From positions 385,375 to 449,374 of the forward strand of contig CAVPBX010000006.1 in assembly GCA_963702305.1 (NCBI GenBank): a DNA stretch of 64,000 bases. The letters are read 5' to 3'. The position numbers and the translations under genes are program-made. Source of the DNA: PALSA-693 sp963702305 (lineage in GTDB: Bacteria > Actinomycetota > Acidimicrobiia > Acidimicrobiales > Palsa-688). Each line of letters starts with the position of its first letter. Within the stretch, counting starts at the first letter, position 1. This document shows positions 8,367 to 18,176 of the stretch, one piece after another. The notes beneath the pieces were generated by a model. It searched no databases. It was not told where the DNA came from and worked only from the letters and a program-made list of their open reading frames with translations.

Positions 8367-9368
8367 TCACGCGGCCGGAGCCGCCCCCAGCCCGGCCCGC
8401 TGGCGGTCGCGGATGTCGCGGGTCTGGCCGAACACCAACAAGAACATGGCCTCCCGCAGCAACCGGGCCGCCGGCTGCCCCGACTCCACCGAACGACCAC
8501 CCCCCGCCGCCACCAACGCCGTCGCAGCCCGCACCGCCAGCAGCGACGCCTCGGCCCGGACCGCGGCGACGGTCGCCGGCGTCGCCGTATCCAGTCCGGA
8601 CCGGGCGGCCCGGACCGCGTCGTCCAGCCCGGAGGGGCCGAGCAGCCGGGCGCAGCGGGCCGCCACCCCGACGGCCAGGTAGCCGTTCAGTTGCCGGCCG
8701 GCGGTGTCGCGCCGCTGCCAGTCGGCGAACGGCTCGATTCCCACCACCCGGGCCCCCGGCACCGACAGGCCGTGCCACTCCCAGCGCACGGTCGCCGAGG
8801 CATCGAGGGCGTCGAGGCGCACCGGGGTCACCGCCGCCGCCGGGCCGGTCACGGCGTCGAGCCACAGCCACACCACGTCGTCGCCGGCCCGGGCCCCCGC
8901 CAGCACCGCGTCGACGAGGCCCCAACCGGTCACCCACGGGGCGTGCCCGTCCACCACCCAGCCCCCGGCGCCGCCCGCCCTGGCCACCGCGGCCGGCGGG
9001 CCCGGCCGGCGCAAGGCGGCGTACGCGATCCCGGCCCGCACCCGGCCCCGGCACAGCGGCTCCAACCAGCGATCCCGCAATGCCGGGACGGCCCCGGCCA
9101 TGGCCCGGACGGCGCTGTGGTGCTGGATCCACACGAAGGCCGTCACCAGGCTGGCGCCGCCCAGCGCCTCCACCACCCGCCCCGCCGTCACCGCATCGGC
9201 GTCGAAGCCGCCGTAGTCGACGGGCCCGAACAGCCCGTAGAGCCCGGCGTCGGCCAGGGCGTCGAGGTAGGGCCGAGGCACCACCGGGACCGAGTCGATC
9301 TCGGCTGCGTGCGGGAAGAGCAGGCCCTCGGCGATGCTGACGGCAGCCTGTTGGGGATCTTCGGCCAC
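8367..9368 (-). CDS. Acyl-CoA dehydrogenase-like flavoprotein
   Basis: A 333-residue protein with the acyl-CoA dehydrogenase fold order. It has an N-terminal helical part ending in 'YGLFGPVDYGGFDAD', a middle beta domain ('GGWVVDGHAPWVTGW'), and a C-terminal helical domain ('RTARLLREAMFLLVFGQTRDIRDRQ'-like region). It is about 40-50 residues shorter than typical family members, and the usual catalytic Glu context is not obvious, so it could be a divergent or non-dehydrogenating member. It starts with GTG at 9368, only 19 bp from the divergent methyltransferase start. It converges on the di-iron oxidase gene. Confidence 0.75.
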   Translation of the reverse strand: MAEDPQQAAVSIAEGLLFPHAAEIDSVPVVPRPYLDALADAGLYGLFGPVDYGGFDADAVTAGRVVEALGGASLVTAFVWIQHHSAVRAMAGAVPALRDRWLEPLCRGRVRAGIAYAALRRPGPPAAVARAGGAGGWVVDGHAPWVTGWGLVDAVLAGARAGDDVVWLWLDAVTGPAAAVTPVRLDALDASATVRWEWHGLSVPGARVVGIEPFADWQRRDTAGRQLNGYLAVGVAARCARLLGPSGLDDAVRAARSGLDTATPATVAAVRAEASLLAVRAATALVAAGGGRSVESGQPAARLLREAMFLLVFGQTRDIRDRQRAGLGAAPAA

Positions 9369-9372
9369 GCCC

Positions 9373-9378
9373 TAGTCT
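9373..9378 (+). promoter_or_regulatory. Putative -10 box, leaderless methyltransferase transcript
   Basis: TAGTCT ends 9 nt before the ATG of the methyltransferase. The divergent intergenic gap is only 19 bp, so each gene's promoter must extend into the other's coding start. Confidence 0.4.
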
Positions 9379-9387
9379 GACCCGGTC

Positions 9388-10092
9388 ATGGGCGTCACCG
9401 GCCGGGAGTTTGAAGCCCTGGCCGGCCACGCCCGAGAGGCCTACCTGCGGTATTCGTTTACCAAGGGCACCGAGCAGGAGGTGGCCTTTCTCATCCCGGC
9501 GCTGGGGCTGCGGCCGGGCATGCGGGTCCTCGACGTCGGGTGTGGGCCCGGCCGCCACGCCCACGCCCTGGCGGAACGGGGCGTTGAGGTGGTGGGCGTC
9601 GACATCGCCGCCGCCTTCCTGGCCGCCGCGGGGCCCGGCCGGTGGGTGCGGGCTGACGCGCGGCGGCTGCCCTTTTTACCGAAGTCGTTCGATGCCGCCA
9701 TCTCGCTGTGTCAAGGCGGTTTCGGCCTGCTCGGCGGCACCGAGGACGCTTCGGTCCTGGCGCAGATGGCGGGCTCGGTGAAAGACGGTGGCCGGGTGGC
9801 GGTGTCGGCCTTCTCCGCCTACTTCGCCGTTCGCCACCTCGAGCCGGGAGACGCCTTCGACGCCGCCACGGGGGTCAATCACGAGCGGACCGAGGTGCGG
9901 GACCCGGCCGGACGCCCGGCGCCCTTCGATCTGTGGACCACCTGCTTCACGCCACGGGAGTTGCGGCTCATGGCCGCCGGTGCCGGCCTGCGGGTGGACG
10001 ACCTCTGGGCGGTCCGTCCCGGCGACTACCAGCGGCGCCCACCCGACCTCGAACACCCGGAGTTTCTGCTGACAGCATCGGTGTACCATTGA
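9388..10092 (+). CDS. Class I SAM-dependent methyltransferase
   Basis: A 234-residue Rossmann-fold methyltransferase. Motif I is VLDVGCGPGRHAHAL (about 50-64), followed by the acidic end of strand 2 (VVGVDIA), RADARRLPF, and the 'FDAAISLCQGGFGLLGG' post-motif. No membrane segment is seen. The substrate is unknown; it resembles the broad ubiquinone/menaquinone-type (UbiE-like) group but lacks anything that fixes its role. rpsA follows 87 bp downstream, and that gap holds a good ribosome site for rpsA. Confidence 0.85.
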   Translation: MGVTGREFEALAGHAREAYLRYSFTKGTEQEVAFLIPALGLRPGMRVLDVGCGPGRHAHALAERGVEVVGVDIAAAFLAAAGPGRWVRADARRLPFLPKSFDAAISLCQGGFGLLGGTEDASVLAQMAGSVKDGGRVAVSAFSAYFAVRHLEPGDAFDAATGVNHERTEVRDPAGRPAPFDLWTTCFTPRELRLMAAGAGLRVDDLWAVRPGDYQRRPPDLEHPEFLLTASVYH

Positions 10093-10179
10093 TGCGGCGG
10101 CGAACGGCTTGCTGCCCTCTCCCTCCACGACCCTTACCCGGGGGGAGGCCTCTGTCCGGAAAGAAGGCGACGACTCCAT

Positions 10180-11586
10180 ATGTCCGACACGACGACCACC
10201 CCCGCAGCACCCGCCCCGCCCATTGCTCCCGGTCCCGAGATGGGGACCTTCGACGAGGACGGCGAGTACACGCCGCGCCAGGTGGTGGACGACGATCTCG
10301 GCGGCACCTCGCTGGAGGATGCCATCGCCGGGACCATCGTGGAGTTCGAGGACGGCGACATCGTGTCGGGGACGGTCGTCAAGGTCGACAAGGACGAGGT
10401 GCTGCTGGATATCGGCTTCAAGTCGGAGGGGGTCATCCCCGCCCGCGAGCTGTCGATCCGCCACGACGTCGACCCGCATGAGATCGTGTCGCTCAACGAC
10501 CGCATCGAAGCCCTGGTGCTCCAGAAGGAGGACAAGGAAGGCCGGCTGATCCTCTCCAAGAAGCGGGCCCAGTACGAGCGGGCCTGGGGGACGATCGAGG
10601 AGATCAAAGAGCGCGACGGCGTGGTCTCCGGCCCCGTCATCGAGGTTGTCAAGGGCGGCCTCATCCTCGACATCGGCCTACGTGGCTTCCTGCCGGCATC
10701 GCTGGTGGAGCTGCGCCGGGTGCGGGACCTGCAGCCGTACGTCGGCCGCCACCTCGACGCCAAGATCATCGAGCTGGACAAGAACCGCAACAACGTGGTG
10801 TTGTCCCGGCGGGCCTGGCTGGAGGAGACCCAGAAGGAGCAGCGCGACGAGTTCCTGACCAACCTGAAGCCCGGCGAGGTGCGCCACGGTGTGGTGTCGT
10901 CGGTCGTCAACTTCGGGGCGTTCGTCGACTTGGGTGGCATGGACGGTCTCATCCACGTGTCGGAGCTGTCGTGGAAGCACATCGACCATCCGTCGTCGGT
11001 GGTGGCCGTAGGCGACGAGGTCGAGGTGCGGGTGCTCGACGTCGACATGGACCGCGAGCGCATCAGCCTGTCGCTCAAGGCCACCCAATCCGACCCGTGG
11101 CAGGAGTTCGCCAACGCCCACCGGGTGGGCGAGTTGGTGTACGGGCGGGTCACCAAGCTGGTGCCTTTTGGGGCGTTCGTGCAGGTCGGCGAAGGTATCG
11201 AGGGGCTCGTCCACATCTCCGAGATGGCCAACCACCACGTCGACCTACCCGAGCAGGTGGTCAGCCCCGGCGAGGAGCTGTGGGTCAAGATCATCGAGAT
11301 CGACCTGCAGCGCCGCCGCATCAGCCTGTCCATCAAGCAGGCGGCCGAGGGTGGCGAAGTGGCCGCCGAGTACCGGGAGGCGTTCGGCGAGCACGCCTAC
11401 GACGAGCAGGGCAACTACATCGGTGCCGCCGGCTTCGCCGGCTTCGAGCCGGAGTCCGAGGCCCAGGCGGCCTGGGCCGAGTACCTGGAGAACGGCGGAG
11501 ACGCCGGGGCCCAGGGCGGCGAGCCGCCCGCGGCGCCCGACGCGCCGGCGGTCACCGACAGCGAGGACGCCCCGACCGAGGGCTGA
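10180..11586 (+). CDS. rpsA: 30S ribosomal protein S1
   Basis: A 468-residue S1 protein that helps load mRNA on the 30S subunit. Four S1 RNA-binding repeats are visible: DGDIVSGTVVKVDKDEVLLD (from about residue 57), the 'ERDGVVSGPVIEVVKGGLILD' repeat, 'GEVRHGVVSSVVNFGAFVDLGG' and 'GELVYGRVTKLVPFGAFVQVG'. A disordered Ala/Pro/acidic tail follows. Repeats 3 and 4 have the canonical FGAFV. GGAAAGAAGG just upstream is a strong ribosome site for ATG 10180. In actinobacteria rpsA normally lies close to coaE; here about 8 kb of amine-catabolism genes separate them. Confidence 0.97.
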   Translation: MSDTTTTPAAPAPPIAPGPEMGTFDEDGEYTPRQVVDDDLGGTSLEDAIAGTIVEFEDGDIVSGTVVKVDKDEVLLDIGFKSEGVIPARELSIRHDVDPHEIVSLNDRIEALVLQKEDKEGRLILSKKRAQYERAWGTIEEIKERDGVVSGPVIEVVKGGLILDIGLRGFLPASLVELRRVRDLQPYVGRHLDAKIIELDKNRNNVVLSRRAWLEETQKEQRDEFLTNLKPGEVRHGVVSSVVNFGAFVDLGGMDGLIHVSELSWKHIDHPSSVVAVGDEVEVRVLDVDMDRERISLSLKATQSDPWQEFANAHRVGELVYGRVTKLVPFGAFVQVGEGIEGLVHISEMANHHVDLPEQVVSPGEELWVKIIEIDLQRRRISLSIKQAAEGGEVAAEYREAFGEHAYDEQGNYIGAAGFAGFEPESEAQAAWAEYLENGGDAGAQGGEPPAAPDAPAVTDSEDAPTEG

Positions 11587-11634
11587 CCGGGGCGTTACTG
11601 CGTCACGGGTGGCGCCGGACCGAACTCAGGGCAT

Positions 11635-13044
11635 TTACGCCTGACCGCTGAGGCGCGTGGCCAGGGTGGCCCAGGTGGAGGTTTGCGGGCGGTCGGGGTG
11701 GCGGCGTTCGGCGCGGTCGGCCGACCGGAACAAGGCGTACACGCCGCGCACCCCCAGCCACCGCAGCGGTTCGGGCTCCCAGTCCCGGCTGGTGTGCCCG
11801 ACCCAGGGCAAGGTGGTGCGCGCCGTGTCCCGGCCCAGGATGAGGTCGGCCAGAGTGCAGCCGGCGAGGTGCGAGGTGGTGACCCCGTCGCCCACGTACC
11901 CGCCGGCCCAGGCCAGGCCGCCGTCGCCGGCCGGCTGGACGCCGATGGCCGGGCACCAGTCGCGCGCCACGCCGAGCACGCCGCTCCAGACATGGGCCAC
12001 CGGCGGGGCGTGGCCGGCATCGGGGAGGAGCCGGCCCAACGCGGCCGACAACTGGCTGGCGGTGGCCGCCGGGGTGCGTCCGGTGGCGTCGATGCGCGAG
12101 CCGAACCGGTACGGGATGCCCCGCCCGCCGATGGCGATGCGCCCGTCCGCGGTGCGCTGGGCGTAGACGTATACGTGGGCCGCGTCCCGGAGGGTCTCGG
12201 CACCGGCCCATCCGGCGCGGGCCCAGAACTCCGGCGGGAGAGGCTCGGTCACGATCATGGAGCTGTTGACGGGCAGCAGCCGCCGGTGGAGACCCGGAAG
12301 AGTCGCGGTGAAGCCTTCCGTGGCCCGGATCACCCACGGGGCCGCCACGTCGCCGCCCGGGGTCCGGACCCGGCCGGGCTCGATGCCCCACGCCCGCGTG
12401 CGCTCGTAGATCGTCACCCCCCGCCGCTCGACGGCCTCGGCGAGGCCGCGGGCCAGTTTCGCCGGCTGGATCCGGGCGCAGTGGGGGCTGTAGACGCCGC
12501 CGACCGCACCGGCGACGGCGATCCGGTCGCCGACCTCGCCGGCGCCCAACTCCCACTGGTCCTCCGGGCCCAGACCCCAGGCCCGGTCCGCCTCGGCCCC
12601 GGCGCGGAGCCGGCGCAGCTGGGCGGCGGTGGTGGCGACGGCCAGGGTGCCCCCCTCCTGGATGTCCGCGTCGATACCGTCGGCGGCGCACGCCTTGACC
12701 ACCTCGCCGACCGCGTCGATGAGGTGCCGCTGGAGGGCCATGACGCCGGCCCGGCCCCCGCCAGGTCTTCCCGCCGACCCCTCGGCCAGGCGGTCCCGGT
12801 CGCCCGGCATCAGGCCCGAAAGCCAGCCCCCGTTGCGGCCGCTGGCGCCGAAGCCGGCGGATTCGGCTTCGACCACCACGATGCGCAGCCGCGGGTCCGC
12901 GTCGGCCAGGGCCCAGGCTGTCCAGAGCCCGGTGTAGCCGGCCCCCACGATGCAGACGTCGGCGTCGATCGTCCGGTCGAGGGGTGGCCGCGCCGCCGAC
13001 GGCCCCAGCGAGGCCTGCCAGTAGCTGACCCGGCCGTTGATCAT
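11635..13044 (-). CDS. FAD-dependent amine oxidase/oxidoreductase (DadA/PuuB-like)
   Basis: A 469-residue flavoprotein. The N-terminal dinucleotide motif VCIVGAGYTGLWTAWALAD (about 29-47) and the following ASGRNGGWLSG are typical of the DAO/PuuB group. The C-terminal 'GGYVGDGVTTSHLAG' closes the FAD site. PuuB oxidises gamma-glutamylputrescine and relatives oxidise D-amino acids or sarcosine. No glutamylputrescine synthetase (PuuA) is nearby, so the true substrate is open. It is the last gene of the operon Lrp-aminotransferase-oxidase, 43 bp after the aminotransferase stop. Confidence 0.85.
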   Translation of the reverse strand: MINGRVSYWQASLGPSAARPPLDRTIDADVCIVGAGYTGLWTAWALADADPRLRIVVVEAESAGFGASGRNGGWLSGLMPGDRDRLAEGSAGRPGGGRAGVMALQRHLIDAVGEVVKACAADGIDADIQEGGTLAVATTAAQLRRLRAGAEADRAWGLGPEDQWELGAGEVGDRIAVAGAVGGVYSPHCARIQPAKLARGLAEAVERRGVTIYERTRAWGIEPGRVRTPGGDVAAPWVIRATEGFTATLPGLHRRLLPVNSSMIVTEPLPPEFWARAGWAGAETLRDAAHVYVYAQRTADGRIAIGGRGIPYRFGSRIDATGRTPAATASQLSAALGRLLPDAGHAPPVAHVWSGVLGVARDWCPAIGVQPAGDGGLAWAGGYVGDGVTTSHLAGCTLADLILGRDTARTTLPWVGHTSRDWEPEPLRWLGVRGVYALFRSADRAERRHPDRPQTSTWATLATRLSGQA

Positions 13045-13087
13045 CTGATCACCGCCGGCCCCGGCGGCCGGCCCGAGCGAGTCTCGA

Positions 13088-14538
13088 TCAGAGCCGGGTC
13101 CACGCCTCGCTCAACACGCTGCGCAGCGTCTCGCCGATGAGGTCGAAATGCTCCTGCTCGCAGATCAGGGGCGGGGCCAGCTGCACCACCGGGTCGCCCC
13201 GGTCGTCCGCCCGGCAGATGAGGCCGGCGTCGAACAGGGCCCCGGAGAGGAAGCCGCGCAGCAGCCGCTCACTCTCGTCGTCGTCGAAGCTCTCGCGGGT
13301 GGCCTTGTCCTTGACCAGCTCGATGCCGTAGAAGAACCCGTCGCCGCGTACGTCGCCGACGATCGGCAGGTCCCGCAGACCCTCGAGCACGGTCCGGAAC
13401 GCCCCGGCCCGGGCCGCCACCCCGCCGACAAGGTCCTCCTTCTCGAACAGGTCCAGGTTGGCCAGGGCCACCGCGGTGGACACCGGGTGCCCGCCGAAGG
13501 TAAAGCCGTGATAAAAGGTGGCGGTGCCGTCCAGGAACGGCTCCATCAGCCGGTCGTCGACCAGCAGGGCGCCGAGCGGCGAATACCCACTGGTCATGCC
13601 CTTGGCGCAGGTGATCATGTCCGGTTGGTAGCCGTAGCGCTGCGAGCCGAACCAGGCGCCGAGGCGGCCGAAGGCGCAGATCACCTCGTCGGAGACGAGC
13701 AGCACGCCGTGGCGGTCGCAGATCTCCCGCACCCGCTGGAAGTAGCCCGGCGGGGAGGGAAGCAGCCGCCGGAGTTCTGCACCGGCTCGAGGAACACCGC
13801 GGCCACCGACTCGGGGCCCTCCATGATGATGTGGCGCTCGATGTCGTCCGCGGCCCAGATGCCAAAAGCGTCCAGGTCGTCCCCGTGCTCGGGGGCCCGG
13901 TAGAAGTTGGTGTTGGCTACCCGGACCGATCCCGGCACCAAGGGCTCGAACGGCTCCTTGATCGACGGCAGGCCGGTGATGGACAGGGCCCCCATGGTGG
14001 TGCCGTGGTAGGCGATGTCACGTGACAGGACCTTGTAGCGGCCCGGCTGGCCGGTGGCCCGGAAGTACTGGCGGGCCAGCTTCCACGCCGACTCCACCGC
14101 TTCGCCGCCCCCGGTGGTGAAGAACACCCGGTTGATGTCGCCGGGCGCCAGCGAGGCCAGCCGCTCGGACAGCTCGATGGCGTTGGGGTGGGCGTAGCTC
14201 CACAGCGGGAAGTAGGCCAGCTGGCCGGCCTGGCGGGCGGCCGCTTCCGCCAACTCCTGCCGGCCGTGGCCGGCCTGGACCACGAACAGGCCGGACAGGC
14301 CGTCGAGGTAGCGGCGCCCTTTGCTGTCCCACACCCACGGCCCTTCGCCGCGCACGATGACCGGGACCTCGTGATCGGCGTAGGAGCTCATGCGGGTGAA
14401 GTGCATCCACAGGTGGCGTTTGGCCGCCTCCTGCTGCTGGTCGTGGGCCGCCGAGCCCGATGGGTTGGCGGCGATCGGCGACAGCGGCGACTCCATGGGG
14501 GTCGGCGAGTTCGCGGAGGTTGGCGTCGGTCCGGTCAT
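13088..14538 (-). CDS. Class III PLP aminotransferase (putrescine/omega-amine type), one frame break
   Basis: It probably transfers the amino group of putrescine or another omega-amine to pyruvate, giving an aminoaldehyde and alanine. About 484 residues are expected when the frame is restored. Visible are HFTRMSSY, FFTTGGGEAVESAWKLARQY (PLP phosphate site), SRDIAYHGTTMGAL, DEVICAFGRLG and the PLP lysine in ITCAKGMTSGYSPLG. The frame breaks near 13755, in a C-run where one base is missing; homology is continuous across it. ATG 14538 overlaps the Lrp stop as ATGA; ATG 14550 is an alternative. Pairing with alanine dehydrogenase in the divergent operon supports pyruvate as acceptor. Confidence 0.88.
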
Positions 14539-15017
14539 CGGGTCCCCCATTGGTAGGTCTCCTTGGCGACTTGTAGGTATACGAACGCCTCGGTGCTGCG
14601 CACCCCAGGAATCGTCCGCACGGACTGGTCGATGGTGCGCAGCAGATGCTCGTCGTCCTCACAGATCAGCTCGACCAGCACGTCGAATTGCCCGGCGCAG
14701 ATCACCACATAATCGGCTTCGGCCAACCCCGCCAGCTTGTCCGCCACGGAGCTGATCTCGCCTTCGACGGTGATCCCGAGCAAGGCCATGCGGTGAAAGC
14801 CCACCGCGGCGGCGTCGGTCACCGCCGCGATCTGGATGACGCGCTCCTCGATCAGCTTCTGCACCCGCTGGCGGGTGGCCGCCTCGGACAGCCCGACGGC
14901 CCGGGCGATGGCGGCGTAGGACCGCCGGCCGTCCTCCTGCAGCTGCTCGATGATCCGCTTGCTGACCTGGTCGAGGCCGCCCTTGCTGTCACGGATCGAG
15001 GCGTCGCTCCCACTCAC
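14535..15017 (-). CDS. Lrp/AsnC-family transcriptional regulator
   Basis: A 160-residue regulator with an N-terminal helix-turn-helix (about 15-60; QLQEDGRRSYAAIARAVGLS and ATRQRVQKL) and a C-terminal RAM ligand-binding domain (about 80-155; GQFDVLVELICEDDEHLL). It heads the aminotransferase-oxidase operon and sits divergent to the aldehyde dehydrogenase operon. It therefore most likely senses an amine or amino acid and controls both directions from the 112-bp shared promoter. Confidence 0.93.
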   Translation of the reverse strand: MSGSDASIRDSKGGLDQVSKRIIEQLQEDGRRSYAAIARAVGLSEAATRQRVQKLIEERVIQIAAVTDAAAVGFHRMALLGITVEGEISSVADKLAGLAEADYVVICAGQFDVLVELICEDDEHLLRTIDQSVRTIPGVRSTEAFVYLQVAKETYQWGTR

Positions 15018-15129
15018 GACAACGGATTCTATCGAAACAGGGCCGGATTAGCAAAGGATTCCCTTGCGCGCCGGCCCAGATGTGACATGATGGCGTGATC
15101 CTGACGCCGCGATCCCAGGAGGATGAGCC
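15018..15129. promoter_or_regulatory. Shared divergent promoter region of the amine-catabolism operons
   Basis: These 112 bp separate the Lrp start from the aldehyde dehydrogenase start. An AGGAGG ribosome site (15117-15122) stands 7 nt before ATG 15130. TTGCGC near 15064 and CATGAT near 15086 are possible -35/-10 elements for the rightward operon. It is clearly lower in GC than the flanks on its left side. Lrp operators are expected here but none can be defined by eye. Confidence 0.5.
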
Positions 15130-16587
15130 ATGACGCAACGGCCCACGCTCGAGAAGCCGACACTCGAGAAGCTGAGCAACTTCGTGGACGGGGCCCGGGT
15201 CGAGGCCAAGGACGGCCGCACCACCCCAATCGTGGATCCGAGCACCGGAGAGGTCTACGCCGAGGCGCCGCTCTCCGGCTCCGAGGACGTCGATCTGGCC
15301 TGCCAGGCCGCGGCCGCGGCCTTCGAGTCCTGGCGGGACACCACCCCGTCCGAGCGCAGCCGCATGCTGCTCCAGTTGGCGGACGCCATCGAGGCCCGGG
15401 CCGAGGACTTCATTGCCGCCGAGGGGCGCAATACCGGCAAGCCGCTGGCCATGACCCGCTCGGAGGAGATGCCCCCGATGCTGGATCAGATCCGCTTCTT
15501 CGCCGGGGCGGCGCGGGTCCTGGAGGGTCGCAGCGCAGGCGAGTACATGGCCGGGCACACGTCGTGGATCCGACGGGAGCCCATCGGGGTGGTCGGCCAG
15601 GTGACCCCCTGGAACTACCCAATGATGATGGCGGTCTGGAAGATCGCGCCGGCGCTGGCCGCCGGCAACGCGGTGGTGCTGAAGCCGTCCGACACCACCC
15701 CGGTCACCGCGGTGCTGCTGGCCGAGGTGGCGGGCGAGATCTTCCCGCCCGGGGTGTTCAACGTCATCTGCGGCGACCGAGACACCGGCCGGGCCCTGGT
15801 CAGCCACCCGGTACCCCAACTGGTGGCGATCACCGGCAGCGTGCGCGCCGGCCGTGAGGTGGCGATCGCCGCCGCCGAGGATCTCAAGCGGGTGCACCTG
15901 GAGCTGGGCGGGAAGGCCCCGGTGATCATCTTCGACGACGTCGACGTGGCCAAGGCGGCCGAGAACATCGCCATCGCCGGCTACTTCAACGCCGGCCAGG
16001 ACTGCACCGCGGCCACCCGGGTGCTGGCCGGACCGAAGGTGTACGGCGACATGGTCGACGCCCTGGCCGAGCAGGCCCGGGGCACCGAGTACGGCGGCCT
16101 CGACCAGCCCGATGTGTTCTTCGGTCCCCTCAACAATCCCAACCAACTCGAGCGGGTGAGCGGCATGGTGGCCCGGACGCCCAGCCACGCCCGGGTGGTC
16201 GCTGGAGGGGAGGCGCCGGGCGGACCGGGCTACTTCTTTCCCCCGACGGTGGTGGCCGGCGTCGAGCAGGGCGACGAGCTGGCCCAGAGCGAGATCTTCG
16301 GTCCGGTCATCACCGTGCAGCGCTTCACCGACGAGGACCAGGCGGTGGCCTGGGCCAACGGCGTTGAATACGGCCTGGCTTCCAGCGTGTGGACCCGGGA
16401 CCACGGCCGGGCCCTCCGGGTGTCGCGGCGCCTCGACTTCGGTTGCGTGTGGATCAACACCCACATCCCCCTCGTGGCCGAGATGCCCCACGGCGGCTTC
16501 AAACACTCCGGCTACGGCAAGGACCTGTCCATGTACGGCCTGGAGGATTACACCCGCATCAAGCACGTCATGAGCAGCATCGACTAG
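15130..16587 (+). CDS. Aminoaldehyde (gamma-aminobutyraldehyde) dehydrogenase
   Basis: A 485-residue NAD(P)-dependent aldehyde dehydrogenase, likely oxidising 4-aminobutanal to GABA. It has VTPWNYPMMMAVWKIAPALAAGN (cofactor/substrate region), ITGSVRAGREVA, the general-base ELGGKAPVI, and the catalytic Cys in NAGQDCTAATR, a sequence typical of the aminobutyraldehyde/betaine-aldehyde branch. It is first in the rightward operon, preceded by AGGAGG, and followed 18 bp later by the permease. An odd short duplication 'PTLEKPTLEK' occurs at residues 5-14. Confidence 0.93.
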   Translation: MTQRPTLEKPTLEKLSNFVDGARVEAKDGRTTPIVDPSTGEVYAEAPLSGSEDVDLACQAAAAAFESWRDTTPSERSRMLLQLADAIEARAEDFIAAEGRNTGKPLAMTRSEEMPPMLDQIRFFAGAARVLEGRSAGEYMAGHTSWIRREPIGVVGQVTPWNYPMMMAVWKIAPALAAGNAVVLKPSDTTPVTAVLLAEVAGEIFPPGVFNVICGDRDTGRALVSHPVPQLVAITGSVRAGREVAIAAAEDLKRVHLELGGKAPVIIFDDVDVAKAAENIAIAGYFNAGQDCTAATRVLAGPKVYGDMVDALAEQARGTEYGGLDQPDVFFGPLNNPNQLERVSGMVARTPSHARVVAGGEAPGGPGYFFPPTVVAGVEQGDELAQSEIFGPVITVQRFTDEDQAVAWANGVEYGLASSVWTRDHGRALRVSRRLDFGCVWINTHIPLVAEMPHGGFKHSGYGKDLSMYGLEDYTRIKHVMSSID

Positions 16588-16605
16588 AGGGGAACCCGCG
16601 ACCAC

Positions 16606-18165
16606 ATGAGTACCGTCATCGAAGAGCCGACGCAGGCCCAGGGCCAGGGCGGCGAAGGCAAGGGCCTCAAGAGCGAGGCCCTGGGGCTGCTGTCCAACAC
16701 CGTGGTGGCCATCGCCTCGGTTGCGCCGGCCTACAGCCTGGCGGCCGCCCTGGGTTTTGTCGTGTTGGCGGTCGGCCTGCAATCGCCCATCGTCATGATC
16801 CTGGCCTTCGTGCCGATGATGTTCATCGCCATCGGCTACCAGCAGCTCAACCGGACGATGCCGGACTGTGGCACCACCTTTACCTGGGCGACCAAAGCGT
16901 TCGGGCCGAAGGTGGGCTGGATGGGTGGGTGGGGCATCATCGCTGCCGACGTCATCGTCATGGCCAACCTGGCGCAGATCGCCGGCAGCTACATGTTCCA
17001 ACTAGTGGGGGCGTACGGGCTGGCTGCCAGCAAGTGGTGGACGATGGGGGCCGGCGTGGCATGGATCGTCGTGATGTGCGCCATCTGCTACGTCGGGATC
17101 GAGATCAGCGCCAACGTCCAGTACGGGCTCCTCGGCATCGAGCTGATCATGCTCGGCATCTTCAGCGTGACCGCCCTGGCCAAGGTGTACGGCGGGAGCG
17201 CCCCCCACGGCGCCATCCACCCCGCGCTGTCATGGTTCAACCCATTCCACGTGGCGTCGTTCTCGGCGCTGACGTCCGGAATGCTCATCGCCATCTTCAT
17301 CTACTGGGGATGGGATACGGCGGTGTCGATCAACGAGGAGACCAAGGACCGCAGCCGGAATCCCGGTATCGCCGCGGTCACCTCCACCTTGGTGTTGCTG
17401 GTCACCTACCTGCTGGTGACGGTGGCCGCCGAAGCGTTCGCCGGCATCGGCACCAAGGGCCTCGGTCTCGGCAACTCCGACAACTCCGGCGATGTGCTGT
17501 CGGTCCTGGGCGGCGCCGTGTTCGGGGCGCACGGCTTCGGTCACGTGCTGGCGAAGCTCCTGGTGCTCATGGTGCTGAGCTCGGCCGCGGCCAGCACGCT
17601 GACCACCATCCTGCCGACGGCGCGGACGTCGCTGGCCATGGCCGCCTACCGCAGCATTCCGAGCCGCTTCGCCCGCATTCACCGCCGTTACCTCACCCCG
17701 ACCTGGTCGACCGTCGGCATGGCGGTGGTGTCGATCGCGTTCTACGTCCTGCTGACCGTGGTCAGTCAGAACGTGCTGGCCGACACCATCTCCGCCCTCG
17801 GGCTGATGATCGCCTTCTACTACGGGATGACGGGCTACGCCTGTGTCTGGTGGTTCCGTCACGACCTGACCAACAGCGCCCGTGAGCTGCTGCTCAAAGG
17901 GATCCTGCCGCTCCTGGGCGCGGCCGCCCTGACCTACTTCTTCTTCAAGGGCGCTTACGACTTCTGGAGCTACGGCTACGGGAGCAGCTACTGGACGATG
18001 CCGTTCTCCCCGCACTGGAAGATCGGCGGCGTCTTCTTGACCGGAATCGGCTCGCTGGTGTTCGGCCTTATCCTGATGATCGTCTACCGGGTCGCCAGCC
18101 CTCCGTTCTTCAAGGGTGAGACCCTCAACAAGGACACCCCGATCCTGGTGCCCGACAACACGTAG
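16606..18165 (+). CDS. APC-superfamily amino acid/polyamine permease
   Basis: A 519-residue inner-membrane transporter with about 12 hydrophobic helices, starting near residue 30 (LSNTVVAIASVAPAYSLAAAL). The TM1 'SVAPAYS' and the long helix 'MNxxTFTWATKAFGPKVGWMGGWG' region fit the amino acid-polyamine-organocation family. A short hydrophilic N-terminus precedes TM1. Between the aldehyde and alanine dehydrogenases, it probably imports the amine or amino acid that the island degrades. The exact substrate cannot be told from sequence. Confidence 0.9.
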   Translation: MSTVIEEPTQAQGQGGEGKGLKSEALGLLSNTVVAIASVAPAYSLAAALGFVVLAVGLQSPIVMILAFVPMMFIAIGYQQLNRTMPDCGTTFTWATKAFGPKVGWMGGWGIIAADVIVMANLAQIAGSYMFQLVGAYGLAASKWWTMGAGVAWIVVMCAICYVGIEISANVQYGLLGIELIMLGIFSVTALAKVYGGSAPHGAIHPALSWFNPFHVASFSALTSGMLIAIFIYWGWDTAVSINEETKDRSRNPGIAAVTSTLVLLVTYLLVTVAAEAFAGIGTKGLGLGNSDNSGDVLSVLGGAVFGAHGFGHVLAKLLVLMVLSSAAASTLTTILPTARTSLAMAAYRSIPSRFARIHRRYLTPTWSTVGMAVVSIAFYVLLTVVSQNVLADTISALGLMIAFYYGMTGYACVWWFRHDLTNSARELLLKGILPLLGAAALTYFFFKGAYDFWSYGYGSSYWTMPFSPHWKIGGVFLTGIGSLVFGLILMIVYRVASPPFFKGETLNKDTPILVPDNT

Positions 18166-18176
18166 GAAAGGAACTC

